A stretch of DNA of 64,000 nucleotides from Zoogloea oleivorans (lineage in GTDB: Bacteria > Pseudomonadota > Gammaproteobacteria > Burkholderiales > Rhodocyclaceae): NCBI RefSeq assembly GCF_008107625.1, contig NZ_SDKK01000006.1, forward strand, positions 16,834 through 80,833. Reading direction: 5' to 3'. The notes beneath the pieces are model-generated. The model did not search any database and had not been told where the DNA came from. It saw only the letters and a list, made by a program, of their open reading frames with translations. A program made the position numbers and the translations under genes. Positions 39,168-49,586 of the stretch are shown here, piece after piece (position 1 is the stretch's first letter; each line of letters starts with the position of its first letter).

Positions 39168-40213
39168 CAGGTTTTCTCCCCTTCAAGACGGCCAAGACGC
39201 ATCAAGAGGATCTTGGAGAGCGCCAGAACCACAAAGGTTACAAAAAACAGGATCAAACCCAAGGCAATCAGTGAGGACACATGCAAATCGGACGACGCTT
39301 CGGCAAACTCGTTCGCCAGCGTGGAAGCGATGCTGTTGCCCGCCTCATACAGGGACGGACTAATCCGATGAGCATTGCCAATAACAAAGGTTACCGCCAT
39401 CGTCTCACCCAGTGCTCGCCCCAGGCCAAGCATCACGCCACCGATCACGCCCACCCGGGTGTACGGCAAAACAACGTTCCACACGACCTCCCAGGTAGTG
39501 GCTCCCAGGCCGTAAGCCGACTCCTTGAGAATCCCGGGCACAACCTCAAAAACGTCGCGCATGACCGACGCAATGAACGGAATAACCATCACGGACAAAA
39601 TCAAGCCGGCAGAAAGGATGCCGATTCCGTTCTTCGGCCCCTGAAAAAGGCCACCAATGAAAGGAATATTTCCCAGAGTGGCCGACAGGAGCGGCTGAAC
39701 ATAATCCGCAAAAAGCGGTGCAAAAACAAACAACCCCCACATGCCGTAGATGATGCTGGGCACAGCAGCGAGAAGTTCCACCGCAATCCCCAAAGGTCCA
39801 CGCAAGCTGGGGGGGCAGAGCTCGGTTAGGAACAGCGCAATACCGAAGCTAACGGGAATAGCGACAAACAGAGCGATGAAGGACGTGCTGAGCGTGCCAT
39901 ACACAGAGATCAGGCCACCAAACTTGTCGGTGACCGGATTCCAGTCGGCGCTAAAGGGAAATCCTGCACCAAACTCCTTTAGTGCGGGCCAAGCTCCGTA
40001 GAGCAAAGCCCCAAGGATGGCAACAAGAATGGCCAGAACCGAGAACGCAAAAAAACGAGTGACCTGATGGAAAAGCGCATCCTGAAAACGCTGAGCCTGC
40101 ATCCGGTCGCGAGGCGGACTCGGCGGCCTCACTCCGGTCGCAGCGCCAGCCAGGCCGGCTTCGCCTATTTCGAGGGCGCCCCCCGAACCGAGAACTGAGC
40201 TATGGGAAGACAT
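39167..40213 (-). CDS. pstC: Phosphate ABC transporter permease PstC
   Basis: A 348-residue permease with about six transmembrane helices. The coupling loop is [18 protein letters not shown]. An N-terminal cytoplasmic extension of about 45 residues, rich in Gly/Ala/Pro, precedes the first helix. It lies about 90 bp after the 3' end of the interrupted pstS, with a hairpin in between. Confidence 0.95.
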   Translation of the reverse strand: MSSHSSVLGSGGALEIGEAGLAGAATGVRPPSPPRDRMQAQRFQDALFHQVTRFFAFSVLAILVAILGALLYGAWPALKEFGAGFPFSADWNPVTDKFGGLISVYGTLSTSFIALFVAIPVSFGIALFLTELCPPSLRGPLGIAVELLAAVPSIIYGMWGLFVFAPLFADYVQPLLSATLGNIPFIGGLFQGPKNGIGILSAGLILSVMVIPFIASVMRDVFEVVPGILKESAYGLGATTWEVVWNVVLPYTRVGVIGGVMLGLGRALGETMAVTFVIGNAHRISPSLYEAGNSIASTLANEFAEASSDLHVSSLIALGLILFFVTFVVLALSKILLMRLGRLEGEKT

Positions 40214-40239
40214 TGCGGTTCACCGTTTGATTAACCGAA

Positions 40240-40288
40240 GAAACAAAACACGGATGGAAGAACGACACCTGGCCGTTCACCCATCCGT
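40240..40288 (-). terminator. Intercistronic hairpin between pstS and pstC
   Basis: ACGGATGG pairs with CCATCCGT, and inside it GAACG pairs with CGTTC; on the minus strand the stem is followed by TGTTTTGTTT. It probably ends part of the transcripts after pstS, so that the binding protein would be made in excess over the permease. Confidence 0.75.
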
Positions 40289-40303
40289 TCGAGAAACAAA
40301 AGC

Positions 40304-41082
40304 TTACTTCAGGATGGGATTTCCAGATGCATCCTTCAAGGAAGTGCGCCAGGCAGCATCGATCTGCTTGACCAGAGCTGCCGGCAGCGGAACGTAGTCG
40401 AGCTCCTCGGCCGTCTTCTGGCCGTTCTTGAAGGCCCAGTCGAAGAACTTGACTACCTCAGCGCCCTTGGCGGCATCAACCTGCACTTTGTGCATCAACA
40501 CAAAACTAGCACCAGTGATGGGCCAGCTAGTCTTGCCGGGCTGCTCGGTCAGGATTTCACCAAAGCCAGGAACCTTGCTCCACTCGGCGAAAGCGGCTGC
40601 AGCCTGGAATGTCAGGTCATCCGGCTGAACGTATTCACCCGCCTTGTTCTTCAGCGCGAGATGGGTCATCTTGTTTTTCTTGGCGTATGCATATTCCACA
40701 TAGCCAATACCGCCCTTGATACGCTGAACGTAAGAAGCCACGCCCTCGTTACCCTTGCCGCCCACCCCTTCAGGCCACTGAACAGCCGTACCTGCACCAA
40801 TCTTGTCTTTCCATTCAACACTCACTTTAGACAAGTAATTGGTAAACAGGAAGGTCGTACCAGAGCCATCGGCGCGACGAACCACCGTAATATTTTCGTC
40901 AGGCAGCTTAACGCCTGCGTTCAGGGCAACGATCGCCGGATCGTTCCACTTCTTGATCTTGCCGAGATAGATGTCAGCGAGCAGTGCGCCATTCATCTTC
41001 ATCTGGCCAGGCGTAACACCTTCCAGATTAACAACGGGAACAACGCCACCGATGATGGCCGGGAACTGAACCAGGCCGTCCT
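40304..41082 (-). pseudogene. pstS: pstS, 3' fragment (interrupted by IS)
   Basis: The last 257 codons of the periplasmic phosphate-binding protein. Conserved parts include LVQFPAIIGGVVPVVNLEG, ADIYLGKIKKWNDPAI and the phosphate-site stretch VVRRADGSGTTFLFTNYLS. The reading frame is intact after the insertion point, and it stays open into the IS end (to 41197), so a truncated fusion could be translated. It would lack signal peptide and N-terminal lobe. With one target copy removed, the two fragments add up to a normal 345-residue PstS, which shows that the insertion is the only damage. Confidence 0.93.
41078..41082. repeat. Target-site duplication, left copy (GTCCT)
   Basis: The pentamer GTCCT lies directly outside the left IS end and is repeated outside the right end at 42795-42799. 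Confidence 0.93.
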
Positions 41083-42794
41083 CCTGAATCCGTGGCCGCC
41101 ACTTTCGCGCCTGGCAGGCTGTCCGCATAGCGCCGTGAAATGGGTTTTGAATTGAAACTTGAGCCCGTATTTCGCATGAAACCGCATCGCCAGACAAAAT
41201 TGACGCGTGTTTGCACGGCCAAATCCGGGCTTGCGCCGGCTTTCGCTATGGACGGACGAGCGTTCACCTGCCTGGCGGCATCGAATGGCGACCCACGGGG
41301 AAGTGCCTCAGCCGGAGAACTGGAGCAGGGTCTGGTAGTGACGCTCGAACACGGTGAAGGCGGCGCAGCGCTGGCCAAGGCCCAAGGTCAGACGCCGGGC
41401 ATGCGTGATGACGCGGGCGGCGACGCCGATGATTTCCTGCATCACGGTCTTCAGGCGCCGCCGCTTGGCGGGGTGGCGAACCGGGCTGTCGGGCTCGATC
41501 AGGGTCGCCTGGCCGATGGCGCGCAGAATGTTGAAGGCCAGCACGGCCAGGGACAGCACCAGATCGTTGGTGGCGAATTTGCCCGAAGGCAGGCGCTCCA
41601 GGTCCAGATCGGTCTTGAACTCGGAGTGAAACTGCTCATGGGTGCCGTGTGCCTGGTACAGCGCGACGATCTCGGCGACGGGCAGTTCAAGGCTGGTGAG
41701 CCAGCCTTCGATCTCGAGATCGGGCATCAGTAGGATCTGGCCGTCGCGATCGATCGTGCGCTCAATCAGATGCATCACCCGGTGCATCGTGACTTTGGTC
41801 CCGGCGAATTTGCGGGTGAGGGGTTCGACAACGTACGTTTCGCGCTTGCCCGCGCGCGGATGCGACCAGACGGTGGCAGGGTCCGCGGCGAGGCGCTCGT
41901 GGAGGGTGGCCACCTTGAAACGGCGCGGGTTCCACTTGACCAGCCAGTCCACCGGCCCCGCTTCGCGCGCGGCGGCCAGAGCCACGAAGATCGCGGCGCC
42001 ATCGAAGCCCGAGTCGGCGCGCACCAGGAGCGGCAGCGCCGTCACCGCCCGCGCGCGCGGCAGCAGGCGGCGCAGGAAATCCGGCGTCTCCGAGGCCGAA
42101 TGCTGGGTGCCGGGGCGCAGTTCGAGCCCGAGGCAGTAGCCTTCCTCGGCCAGATAGCCGGCAATCGGCGCATAGCCGTCGAAGCCCATGTAGGTGCGCC
42201 CCACGCCTTCCTTCTTCGTGCCGCTGTTGTCGAGGGTGAAGACATCGAAGTCCAGCGCCAGATGGCCGGTGGAGAGCGGCGTGAGGGTCGGTTTGGCGCG
42301 CGCCAGGAGGCGCTCGTTGGCCTCGTCCAGCGCCCTCAGTGCGCTGTCGCCGGCCTCGCCCAGGGCGTCCATGCGTTGGCGCAGCGTCGGCGAGGACGGT
42401 ACCGTCGAGAGGTCCAGCGCATCGCGGAAGAAGGCGTCGCCGCGCAAGGATTCGATGGCGTCAAAGTCGGACTTCCCGCTGCACAGCAGCCCGACATAGG
42501 CCTTGAGCAGAGAACTGGTCCCAATGCCCCCCTTGCCGGCAATGGGGAAACGCGGATCGATGACCTGGTCGATCTGCGCAAAGCGCTTGAGGTATTGCCC
42601 CACCAGCGACAATCCGGCGTGCGCCGTCAGGTTGTAGGGCAGGCGCTTGATTTGAAAGTCGGGCATGGCGGCGGTGGCGGGGGCAAGGCCGTCATTATCT
42701 CAAATGCCCGCCGACTTCACCCGGCGGGTGAGCGGAAAAACGCCCGGAACCCGTGCCAGTCAAGGGATTGGGCGGTTCTGGTCACGGATTCAGG
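41083..42794 (-). mobile_element. IS1380-family insertion sequence, complete
   Basis: A 1712-bp element. The ends are imperfect inverted repeats that begin CCTGAATCCGTG and are followed by a mismatch and CC. A five-bp target duplication (GTCCT) flanks it. One transposase gene fills most of it; 225 bp lie between its stop and the left end and 128 bp between its start and the right end. Size, transposase type and duplication length fit IS1380. It lies in the same orientation as pstS, which it splits after codon 88. Confidence 0.95.
41308..42666 (-). CDS. IS1380-family transposase
   Basis: A 452-residue DDE transposase. The N-terminal part has HAGLSLVGQYLKRF and the catalytic aspartate regions are LALDFDVFTLDNSGT and LLVRADSGFDG; the C-terminal EQFHSEFKTDLDLERLPSG is the conserved Y-region/Glu segment (YREK-like). 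The frame is uninterrupted, so the enzyme may be active. The ATG at 42666 follows the family start. Confidence 0.93.
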   Translation of the reverse strand: MPDFQIKRLPYNLTAHAGLSLVGQYLKRFAQIDQVIDPRFPIAGKGGIGTSSLLKAYVGLLCSGKSDFDAIESLRGDAFFRDALDLSTVPSSPTLRQRMDALGEAGDSALRALDEANERLLARAKPTLTPLSTGHLALDFDVFTLDNSGTKKEGVGRTYMGFDGYAPIAGYLAEEGYCLGLELRPGTQHSASETPDFLRRLLPRARAVTALPLLVRADSGFDGAAIFVALAAAREAGPVDWLVKWNPRRFKVATLHERLAADPATVWSHPRAGKRETYVVEPLTRKFAGTKVTMHRVMHLIERTIDRDGQILLMPDLEIEGWLTSLELPVAEIVALYQAHGTHEQFHSEFKTDLDLERLPSGKFATNDLVLSLAVLAFNILRAIGQATLIEPDSPVRHPAKRRRLKTVMQEIIGVAARVITHARRLTLGLGQRCAAFTVFERHYQTLLQFSG

Positions 42795-42799
42795 GTCCT
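42795..42799. repeat. Target-site duplication, right copy (GTCCT)
   Basis: Second copy of the pentamer, directly outside the right IS end. Confidence 0.93.
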
Positions 42800-43058
42800 T
42801 TTCAAGGTCTTCAGCCTTGAGCGGCATGTCGGAAGCACCGAAATCTACCGTTCTTGCCTTGATCTGCTTGATGCCACCACCTGAACCGATCGACTGATAG
42901 TTGAGACCAGCACCGGTCTTGGCCTTGTAAATCTCAGCCCACTTTGAGTAGATGGGGTACGGGAAGGTCGCCCCGGCACCAGTAATGTCAGCAGCCTGTG
43001 CGACAGCAGCGCCACTCAGGGCAACAACGAGGGAACAGGTGCGAATGAAACCTTGCAT
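42795..43058 (-). pseudogene. pstS: pstS, 5' fragment (interrupted by IS)
   Basis: The first 88 codons of pstS: a signal peptide (MQGFIRTCSLVVALSGAAVA, cleavage after QA) and the mature start ADITGAGATFPYPIYSKWA with the phosphate loop SIGSGGGIKQI. The frame runs into the IS and ends soon after. The ATG at 43058 has GGAG six bases upstream. Translation from the intact Pho promoter would give only a short exported fragment. Confidence 0.93.
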
Positions 43059-43155
43059 GAAATTCTCCATCTGAGAGAGGAACCGCAAAAGCAGCGGACA
43101 GCCTACAAAACAAACCCGGCGGCAAACTGGACTAAACAGTCTGGCACCGGGTTGG

Positions 43156-43189
43156 ATTCTACGACTTGAAAATTTCAGATTTGTTACAT
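43156..43189 (-). promoter_or_regulatory. Pho box and -10 of the pst operon
   Basis: Minus strand ATGTAACAAATCTGAAAT (43189-43172) matches the Pho box consensus CTGTCATAWAWCTGTCAY at 13 of 18 positions, and TAGAAT (43161-43156) follows after 10 bp, the spacing normal for PhoB-activated promoters where the box replaces the -35. The start would be near 43149, about 90 nt before pstS. Confidence 0.75.
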
Positions 43190-43207
43190 GTCGCACCGCA
43201 ACAACAT

Positions 43208-44560
43208 TCAGACAGCCACGGACCTCACGACTTCAGCCAGACCGTGGGCAATCCGGTCAACCATGGCAGGATCACTCCCCTCAACCATCACCCGAAGCAA
43301 TGGCTCGGTTCCCGAAGGACGCAGAAGAACACGTCCGCTACCCGCCAACTCCGCTGTCGCGGCTTGAACAGCGTCAGCAATCGCAGCACTGCTCGACCAT
43401 GCAAATCCAGCCTTCATGGGAACATTGACCAGTTTCTGAGGATAAAAAACCAGATCGGAGCACATTTCCTTGAGCGTCGCATTCTCCTGGCGCAACGCTG
43501 CGAGCACCTGCAGGCCAGCGATGATGCCATCTCCGGTCGTATGCCGATCCAGGCAGATGATGTGACCAGAATTTTCTCCACCAAGCCTCCAGCCCTTTTC
43601 GTGCATCATTTCAAGCACATAGCGATCTCCAACTTTCGCGCGAGCAAAGGGAAGACCAAGGCGCCCAATCGCATGCTCGAAACCCAGATTACTCATCAGC
43701 GTGCCAACCACGCCGTTTGCTGAACCTGCGGCCTTGGCAGCCTTGGCGATCACATAAAGGAGCTTGTCACCGTCGTAAATTTCTCCTTCGGCATCGACCA
43801 TGACAATACGGTCGCCGTCACCATCAAGAGCAATTCCCAGATCTGCACCACTCTTCAGCACGGCATCCCTGAGAGCCTGGGGTGCAGTCGCCCCTACCTT
43901 GTCATTGATGTTGATGCCGTTTGGCTCAACGCCAACCAGAACCAACTCGGCGCCCAACTCGTGAAAGACCTTCGGAGCAACCATGTAGGCCGCGCCATGG
44001 GCGCAGTCAAGGGCAATTTTCAAACCGCGCAGATCAAGTTCGTTCGGAAACGTGCTCTTGCAAAATTCCACGTAGCGCCCTCGGGCATCGTCGATCCGCT
44101 GCGCCTTGCCCAGACGGGACGAAGGCTCACAGCCCATCGGCTCATCCAGCCGAGCCTCCATCTCAAGCTCGACAGCATCCGGCAACTTCGTCCCGGCGGC
44201 CGAGAAAAACTTGATTCCGTTATCCTGAAACGGATTGTGCGATGCAGATATTACGACCCCAGCCTGAAGGCGCAGAGCCCTGGTCAGATAGGCAATTGCC
44301 GGAGTCGGCAGCGGTCCGGCAAGATACACATCCACACCTGCAGCAGAAAATCCGGCCTCCAGCGTTGACTCAAGCATATAACCGGAAATCCGTGTGTCCT
44401 TGCCGATGATCACGGCGGGACGTTCACCTGCACGCAAATGCTCATGGGCAATCAAGGTCTTCCCCGCTGCGTAACCAAGACGCAGGCAGAAGTCCGGCGT
44501 AATTGGCGCCTCCCCGACACAGCCACGCACGCCATCCGTTCCAAAATACCGTCGAGACAT
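43208..44560 (-). CDS. glmM: Phosphoglucosamine mutase
   Basis: A 450-residue enzyme that makes glucosamine 1-phosphate for peptidoglycan and lipopolysaccharide. The phosphoserine loop is [14 protein letters not shown] (Ser107), the Mg site is LDGDGDR, the sugar loop GGENSGHI and the phosphate site [11 protein letters not shown]. The ATG at 44560 ([13 protein letters not shown]) has AGGGGG just upstream. It is the last gene of the rlmE-ftsH-folP-glmM block. Confidence 0.96.
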   Translation of the reverse strand: MSRRYFGTDGVRGCVGEAPITPDFCLRLGYAAGKTLIAHEHLRAGERPAVIIGKDTRISGYMLESTLEAGFSAAGVDVYLAGPLPTPAIAYLTRALRLQAGVVISASHNPFQDNGIKFFSAAGTKLPDAVELEMEARLDEPMGCEPSSRLGKAQRIDDARGRYVEFCKSTFPNELDLRGLKIALDCAHGAAYMVAPKVFHELGAELVLVGVEPNGININDKVGATAPQALRDAVLKSGADLGIALDGDGDRIVMVDAEGEIYDGDKLLYVIAKAAKAAGSANGVVGTLMSNLGFEHAIGRLGLPFARAKVGDRYVLEMMHEKGWRLGGENSGHIICLDRHTTGDGIIAGLQVLAALRQENATLKEMCSDLVFYPQKLVNVPMKAGFAWSSSAAIADAVQAATAELAGSGRVLLRPSGTEPLLRVMVEGSDPAMVDRIAHGLAEVVRSVAV

Positions 44561-44590
44561 TTTTCCCCCTCGCTTAAGCTTCACAACTTG

Positions 44591-45445
44591 TCATTTTTCC
44601 GCACCAAACCCGCTCGACGTTCTATCCAGCGCACTCCAGAGACGAACCACATCCCGGGTCGCCCTGACGTCATGGGTACGAACAATGCGTGCACCGCGCT
44701 GAATTGCCACAAGCGCAGCCGCTGCACCGGCAACCACCCGTTCATTCACATCGCGCCCGGTGATCGCACCCAGCATCGTCTTTCGCGACATCCCTACAAG
44801 CACGGGATAACCCTCTCCGCCAAAACGTTCAAGCCTGTCCAGAAGCGTCAGATTGTGCTCCAGCGTTTTTCCGAATCCGAAGCCTGGATCCAGCAGGATG
44901 CGATCCGGCGACACGCCAGATTTGACCAGCAAGCTTACCCGCTCACAAAGGAAATCTTTCACCTCCACAAATACATCACCATAGTGTGGAGCGGCCTGCA
45001 TCGTACCCGGCTCACCCTGCATATGCATAACGCAAAGTGCGACATTGCTGGCACAAACGGCCTGCAAAGCGCCGGGGAGACGAAAAGCGGCAATATCGTT
45101 TATCAAATCGGCGCCTGCACGAATCGACTCGCGCATCACCGCAGCCTTGACGGTGTCAACCGAGAGTGGCACACCGAACCCGGCTAGCGCCTCAACCAGC
45201 GGGACGACCCTGTCCAACTCTTCCTGCTCCGATACCGCTCGTGCCCCAGGCCTTGACGACTCACCACCGATGTCCAGCAGATCCGCCCCCTCCTCCACCG
45301 CACACTCAGCCGACCGAATTGCGGCATCCAGACTCCGGCAGCCATCACCGGAAAACGAATCAGACGTCACATTGATAATGGCCATGATCTTCGGTTGAGA
45401 AAGATCCAGGCGAAAACGACCACAGGAAAGAATTGAATGCATCAT
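44591..45445 (-). CDS. folP: Dihydropteroate synthase
   Basis: A TIM-barrel enzyme of 284 residues in folate synthesis. Conserved: MAIINVTSDSFSGDG, DIGGESSRPGA, VNDIAAF-like LINDIAAFRL, LDPGFGFGKTLEHN and VGMSRKTMLG. It joins p-aminobenzoate to the pterin diphosphate and is the sulfonamide target. Start is ATG at 45445 or the adjacent one at 45442. The 30-bp gap to glmM suggests one transcript. Confidence 0.95.
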   Translation of the reverse strand: MMHSILSCGRFRLDLSQPKIMAIINVTSDSFSGDGCRSLDAAIRSAECAVEEGADLLDIGGESSRPGARAVSEQEELDRVVPLVEALAGFGVPLSVDTVKAAVMRESIRAGADLINDIAAFRLPGALQAVCASNVALCVMHMQGEPGTMQAAPHYGDVFVEVKDFLCERVSLLVKSGVSPDRILLDPGFGFGKTLEHNLTLLDRLERFGGEGYPVLVGMSRKTMLGAITGRDVNERVVAGAAAALVAIQRGARIVRTHDVRATRDVVRLWSALDRTSSGFGAEK

Positions 45446-45464
45446 GCGCTTTATCAAATGAAGA

Positions 45465-45484
45465 GGCCGGCGTTTCAGCCGGCC
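45465..45484 (-). terminator. Hairpin between ftsH and folP
   Basis: A perfect seven-bp stem GGCCGGC/GCCGGCC with a six-nt loop lies between the ftsH stop and the folP start. On the minus strand it is followed by TCTTCATTT, a weak T-rich stretch, so it may be an attenuator. Confidence 0.45.
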
Positions 45485-45507
45485 CAAAGATGCGTTGGAA
45501 GTGCCTG

Positions 45508-47403
45508 TTAAGCTACAGGCGCAGCTGCCGTTGGGGCAGCTGGAGGAGAGTCGTCACTCGGGCGACGAGGCGCTTGCGAAGAAGGCTTTGGAGGACGCGG
45601 TGCGTTACCCGCCATGATGTCGTTGATCTGGTCCGCATCAATGGTTTCCAGCTCAAGCAGCGCCGCAGTCATTGCCTCGACCTTGTCGCGGTTTTCCTCG
45701 ATCAGGCGGCGCGCCAACGCGTACTGCTGGTCGAGCATCCGGCGAATTTCTGCATCCACCTTCTGAAGCGTGGCTTCGGACATGTTCTTGTGCGTCGTCA
45801 CAGAACGCCCGAGGAAGACTTCTCCATCTTCCTCGCCGTACACCATCGGCCCAAGGTTGTCGGACATCCCCCACTGCGTCACCATGCGGCGTGCCAGATC
45901 GGTTGCACGCTGAAAATCATTCGACGCACCAGTGGTCATTTGATTCATGAAAATCTCTTCCGCAATACGGCCGCCGAACAAGACGGCGATCGTCTGCAGC
46001 AGACGCTCACGGTCCTGGCTGTAGCGGTCCTGCTCGGGCAGTTGCATGGTCACACCCAATGCACGACCACGCGGAATGATGGTGACCTTGTGAACCGGGT
46101 CGGTTTTGGTCAGACACTTGGCGACCACCGCATGACCCGACTCATGATAGGCAGTATTCCGCCGCTCTTCCTCGGGCATGACCATCGAGCGCCGCTCAGC
46201 ACCCATCATGATTTTGTCCTTGGCGCGCTCGAAGTCGTCCATATCGACGACACGCTTGCTTCCGCGTGCGGCAAAAAGAGCGGCCTCATTCACCAGGTTG
46301 GCAAGATCCGCACCGGCAAAACCGGGACAGCCGCGAGCCAGAATCATCGCATCGACGTCAGGAGCAATCGGCACCTTGCGCATGTGCACACGCAGGATCT
46401 GCTCACGCCCGCGGATATCGGGCAAGGGCACAACTACCTGACGGTCGAAACGACCGGGACGCAGCAAGGCCGGATCGAGTACGTCGGGACGGTTGGTAGC
46501 CGCAATCACGATGACACCGGAAACGCCCTCAAAACCATCCATCTCGACAAGAAGCTGGTTGAGCGTTTGTTCCCGCTCATCGTTGCCGCCGCCCAGACCT
46601 GCACCACGCTGACGGCCCACCGCATCGATTTCATCGATAAAAATGATACATGGCGCCTGCTTCTTCGCTTGCTCGAACATGTCGCGAACGCGGGCAGCAC
46701 CTACGCCAACGAACATCTCGACAAAATCGGAACCCGAGATGGAAAAGAACGGCACCTTGGCTTCACCGGCAATGGCCTTGGCCAGCAAAGTCTTGCCCGT
46801 ACCCGGCGAGCCGACCATCAGGACGCCCTTCGGAATATGGCCGCCCAACTTCTGAAACTTGGACGGGTCCCGCAGGAACTCAACCAGTTCGGCGACCTCA
46901 TCCTTGGCCTCGTCACAACCGGCCACATCAGCAAATGTCACCGTGTTGGCCGATTCGTCGAGCATCTTGGCTTTCGACTTTCCGAAGGAAAATGCGCCAC
47001 CACGCCCGCCACCCTGCATTTGTCGCATGAAGAATACCCACACGCCGATCAGCAGGACCATCGGGAACCAGGAGACAAAGATGTTCATCAGGAAGGACTG
47101 CTCCTCCTCTGGCTTGGCTGCAGTGACCTTGACGCCAAAACGCATCAGATCGCCAACCATCCAGATATCCTGGACGCCCGGCGTATAAACAGTAATTTGC
47201 CGTCCATCCTGCGTCGTGGCGCGAACAGTCCGGCCATCAACGACAGCCTTGGCGACTTTGCCCTGCTTCGCATCCTCCATGAACTGGGAGTACTCGACGG
47301 AGTTCTGCGCCGCCTGACGATTGTTGAACTGATTGAAAACGGTCATCAGAACGACGCCGATTACCAGCCAGATCGCAAGATTCTTGAATAGATTGTTCAA
47401 CAC
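45508..47403 (-). CDS. ftsH: ATP-dependent zinc metalloprotease FtsH
   Basis: A 631-residue membrane-bound AAA protease. Two transmembrane segments (residues 5-22 and about 100-120) flank a periplasmic domain. Walker A is [13 protein letters not shown], Walker [12 protein letters not shown], the SRH region [20 protein letters not shown], and the zinc site HESGH. It degrades unassembled membrane proteins and LpxC-type regulators. The start is GTG at 47403 or, better spaced from AAGGA, TTG at 47400. The C-terminus is Pro/Ala-rich. Confidence 0.97.
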   Translation of the reverse strand: MLNNLFKNLAIWLVIGVVLMTVFNQFNNRQAAQNSVEYSQFMEDAKQGKVAKAVVDGRTVRATTQDGRQITVYTPGVQDIWMVGDLMRFGVKVTAAKPEEEQSFLMNIFVSWFPMVLLIGVWVFFMRQMQGGGRGGAFSFGKSKAKMLDESANTVTFADVAGCDEAKDEVAELVEFLRDPSKFQKLGGHIPKGVLMVGSPGTGKTLLAKAIAGEAKVPFFSISGSDFVEMFVGVGAARVRDMFEQAKKQAPCIIFIDEIDAVGRQRGAGLGGGNDEREQTLNQLLVEMDGFEGVSGVIVIAATNRPDVLDPALLRPGRFDRQVVVPLPDIRGREQILRVHMRKVPIAPDVDAMILARGCPGFAGADLANLVNEAALFAARGSKRVVDMDDFERAKDKIMMGAERRSMVMPEEERRNTAYHESGHAVVAKCLTKTDPVHKVTIIPRGRALGVTMQLPEQDRYSQDRERLLQTIAVLFGGRIAEEIFMNQMTTGASNDFQRATDLARRMVTQWGMSDNLGPMVYGEEDGEVFLGRSVTTHKNMSEATLQKVDAEIRRMLDQQYALARRLIEENRDKVEAMTAALLELETIDADQINDIMAGNAPRPPKPSSQAPRRPSDDSPPAAPTAAAPVA

Positions 47404-47517
47404 GATTCCTTGAAGGCCCGACAGGGGCCACAGCCTAGTGGACTGATTCTATGTCCGATCGTTCGCTGGATCAAATCATCATCGCCATAGAAAGCAACAA
47501 TGTCCGGGCAAAATGCC

Positions 47518-48138
47518 TCAACCACGCTTGCCAGAACCAAGCAGATAGACCTCGGCGCTACGCCCCCGGGAAGCCAAAGGCTTGCGTACCACTACCGACT
47601 TGAACTCCCGCTCCATCTGTTTGCGAAACTCATCAAACCCCTGCCCCTGAAAGACTTTGACCAGGAACTTGCCGCCGGAGGTCAGATGCTGTTGAGCAAA
47701 ATCCAGTGCGAGCTCAGCTAGGTAGATACACCTGGCCTGATCGACGCTAGGGATTCCCGAGATATTGGGGGCGATATCCGACATTACAAGGTCTACATTT
47801 CGACGACCGAGCAACTCTTCGAAGCGCGCCACCGATTCCTCATCGTGAAAATCCCCCTGCATGAACTGAACCTTGTGGATCGGCTCCATCGGCAAGAGGT
47901 CAAGAGCAAATACGGCCCCCGCCTCTCCAACGCGGGTTATGGCAACCTGGCTCCACGACCCGGGTGCAGCCCCGAGGTCGACCACCACCATCCCGGGCCG
48001 TATCAACTTGTCCTTGTCGTCGATCTCCATGAGCTTGTAAGCCGCGCGGGCGCGAAGCCCGTCGGCCTTGGCGCGCTGAACGAACGGATCGTTAACGTGC
48101 TCCGTCATCCATGATTTACTAGTCTTGGTGCGCTTCAT
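47518..48138 (-). CDS. rlmE: 23S rRNA (uridine-2'-O-)methyltransferase RlmE (FtsJ/RrmJ)
   Basis: A 206-residue SAM-dependent methyltransferase that modifies U2552 in 23S rRNA of the 50S subunit. [15 protein letters not shown] is the SAM-binding motif; the catalytic K-D-K-E set is seen in [25 protein letters not shown] and [18 protein letters not shown]. The ATG at 48138 ([10 protein letters not shown]) is the family start. It shares a promoter interval of only 38 bp with divergent yhbY and lies upstream of ftsH. Confidence 0.96.
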   Translation of the reverse strand: MKRTKTSKSWMTEHVNDPFVQRAKADGLRARAAYKLMEIDDKDKLIRPGMVVVDLGAAPGSWSQVAITRVGEAGAVFALDLLPMEPIHKVQFMQGDFHDEESVARFEELLGRRNVDLVMSDIAPNISGIPSVDQARCIYLAELALDFAQQHLTSGGKFLVKVFQGQGFDEFRKQMEREFKSVVVRKPLASRGRSAEVYLLGSGKRG

Positions 48139-48176
48139 CGCGGTACAATTACGCCCTTTTTTCAATGGGTTGTAAA

Positions 48177-48623
48177 ATGATTGATCTCACGCCCGCACAG
48201 CGGCGAGCGTTTCGCGCGCAAGCCCATCATCTTCATCCCGTGGTCAGCGTTGCCGGCAACGGGTTGACCCCTGCGGTGCTCAAGGAAATCGACCACGCGC
48301 TTCAGGCTCACGAACTCATCAAGATACGCGTTTACGGGGAAGATCGCGTCCAGCGGGATTCAATATTGGCAACCGTTTGCACCGAACTGGGCGCTGCTTC
48401 GGTTCAGCACATCGGGAAAACGCTGGTCGTATGGCGGGAAAAACGTGAGGAAGAAACTTCCAGCGGGATCCCGACTGAACGGCCGAGAAAAGCCCCGTCC
48501 AAAGCGAAATCTGCCAAGGCTCTGTCTTCCCATCGGGGCATGGCATCCCTGAAGAGCAAGGCTGCCAAAAAGCCCCGTTGGTTCCCTACCCCGGCAAAAC
48601 CGCCCCGCAGTTCGGAGCGCTAA
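48177..48623 (+). CDS. yhbY: Ribosome assembly RNA-binding protein YhbY
   Basis: A 148-residue protein with one CRM (CRS1-YhbY) domain in the first 95 residues: [28 protein letters not shown], then the [12 protein letters not shown] and [10 protein letters not shown] parts. It binds the pre-50S particle. The C-terminal 50 residues are a basic, Lys/Pro/Ser-rich tail not present in E. coli YhbY. It is divergent from rlmE. Confidence 0.92.
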   Translation: MIDLTPAQRRAFRAQAHHLHPVVSVAGNGLTPAVLKEIDHALQAHELIKIRVYGEDRVQRDSILATVCTELGAASVQHIGKTLVVWREKREEETSSGIPTERPRKAPSKAKSAKALSSHRGMASLKSKAAKKPRWFPTPAKPPRSSER

Positions 48624-48640
48624 GCCGCGCATGACCTGAC

Positions 48641-49102
48641 TCAGCGCAGGCCACGGCCTTGCAGGGCCACCAACATCAGGCCCAGCAAGCTCTGAATCAG
48701 GTATACCACACTGGAAACGCCGTGCCAGGCCATGAAACGGTCCCGCATGGCGCTTTCCATTACCTCGCGCGGAAACGAATCGGCCTTGAGCTGCGCCAGA
48801 ATTGGCTGAATACCGAAGTATCCCGCCACAGCCAGCAGCAACATCACCAGCACCAGCCAGAAAACACTGCTCTTGAACGCAGCACCATGTTTTCGCAAGG
48901 CGAGAAACTCCAGCAGATAGGCTGCAGCAGCCATGCCCAACCATGCCACGTAGGTAAACATTTCACCAGCAAGACGCCCGGCCAGTGCCCTGTCATCCAG
49001 GACACGGAACAAGGTTGGTGCCGCGAGATAACCGATTGCCCACAGCGCTCCGACCCAGAGGGTTATGAGAATGCTGTAAAGATTTTCGGCAACTCGCGAC
49101 AT
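48641..49102 (-). CDS. DUF4149 membrane protein
   Basis: A 153-residue inner-membrane protein with four hydrophobic segments, matching DUF4149: ILITLWVGALWAIGYLAAPTLF at the N-terminus, then FKSSVFWLVLVMLLLAVAGYFGI, and a final FMAWHGVSSVVYLIQSLLGLMLV. Function is unknown. The ATG at 49102 is chosen over a TTG at 49117 that would overlap greA. It is directly downstream of greA and convergent with yhbY. Confidence 0.82.
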   Translation of the reverse strand: MSRVAENLYSILITLWVGALWAIGYLAAPTLFRVLDDRALAGRLAGEMFTYVAWLGMAAAAYLLEFLALRKHGAAFKSSVFWLVLVMLLLAVAGYFGIQPILAQLKADSFPREVMESAMRDRFMAWHGVSSVVYLIQSLLGLMLVALQGRGLR

Positions 49103-49113
49103 CGCAGACAGAC

Positions 49114-49586
49114 TCAAACGTAACGGACGTTGATCAGTTCCAGTTCACGTACGCCCCCAGGGGCCCGAAGCTCGGCGACATCACCGGCGAATTTACCGAT
49201 GAGAGCCCGGGCAATCGGAGAACTGATGGCGACCTTGCCTTCCTTGATATCCGCTTCGTCGTCACCAACAATCTGGTAAGTAACGGTATCCCCGGTATCC
49301 AGATCCTCAAGGTCGACGGTCGCACCAAACACACAGCGACCATCCGCATCGAGCAATTTTGGATCAATGATCTGTCCGTTGGATATCTGACTTTCGACCT
49401 CCCGAATACGCCCCTCAATGAAGCCCTGACGCTCCTTGGCTGCATCGTATTCAGCGTTCTCGGACAGATCGCCGTGAGAACGGGCCTCGGCGATAGCGGC
49501 AATCACATTGGGACGCTCCACCGTTTTCAGGTGGTGCAGTTCCTGCCGGAGCATTTCTGCGCCGGTTACGGTAAGCGGAACCTTGC

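Noticed and set aside
41140..42897. Plus-strand frames inside the IS element
   Set aside because: Antisense to the transposase; one runs over the IS border into pstS, which real IS genes do not.
45433..47391. 652-codon frame opposite ftsH
   Set aside because: Antisense shadow of a strongly conserved gene; composition follows the third-position GC bias of ftsH.
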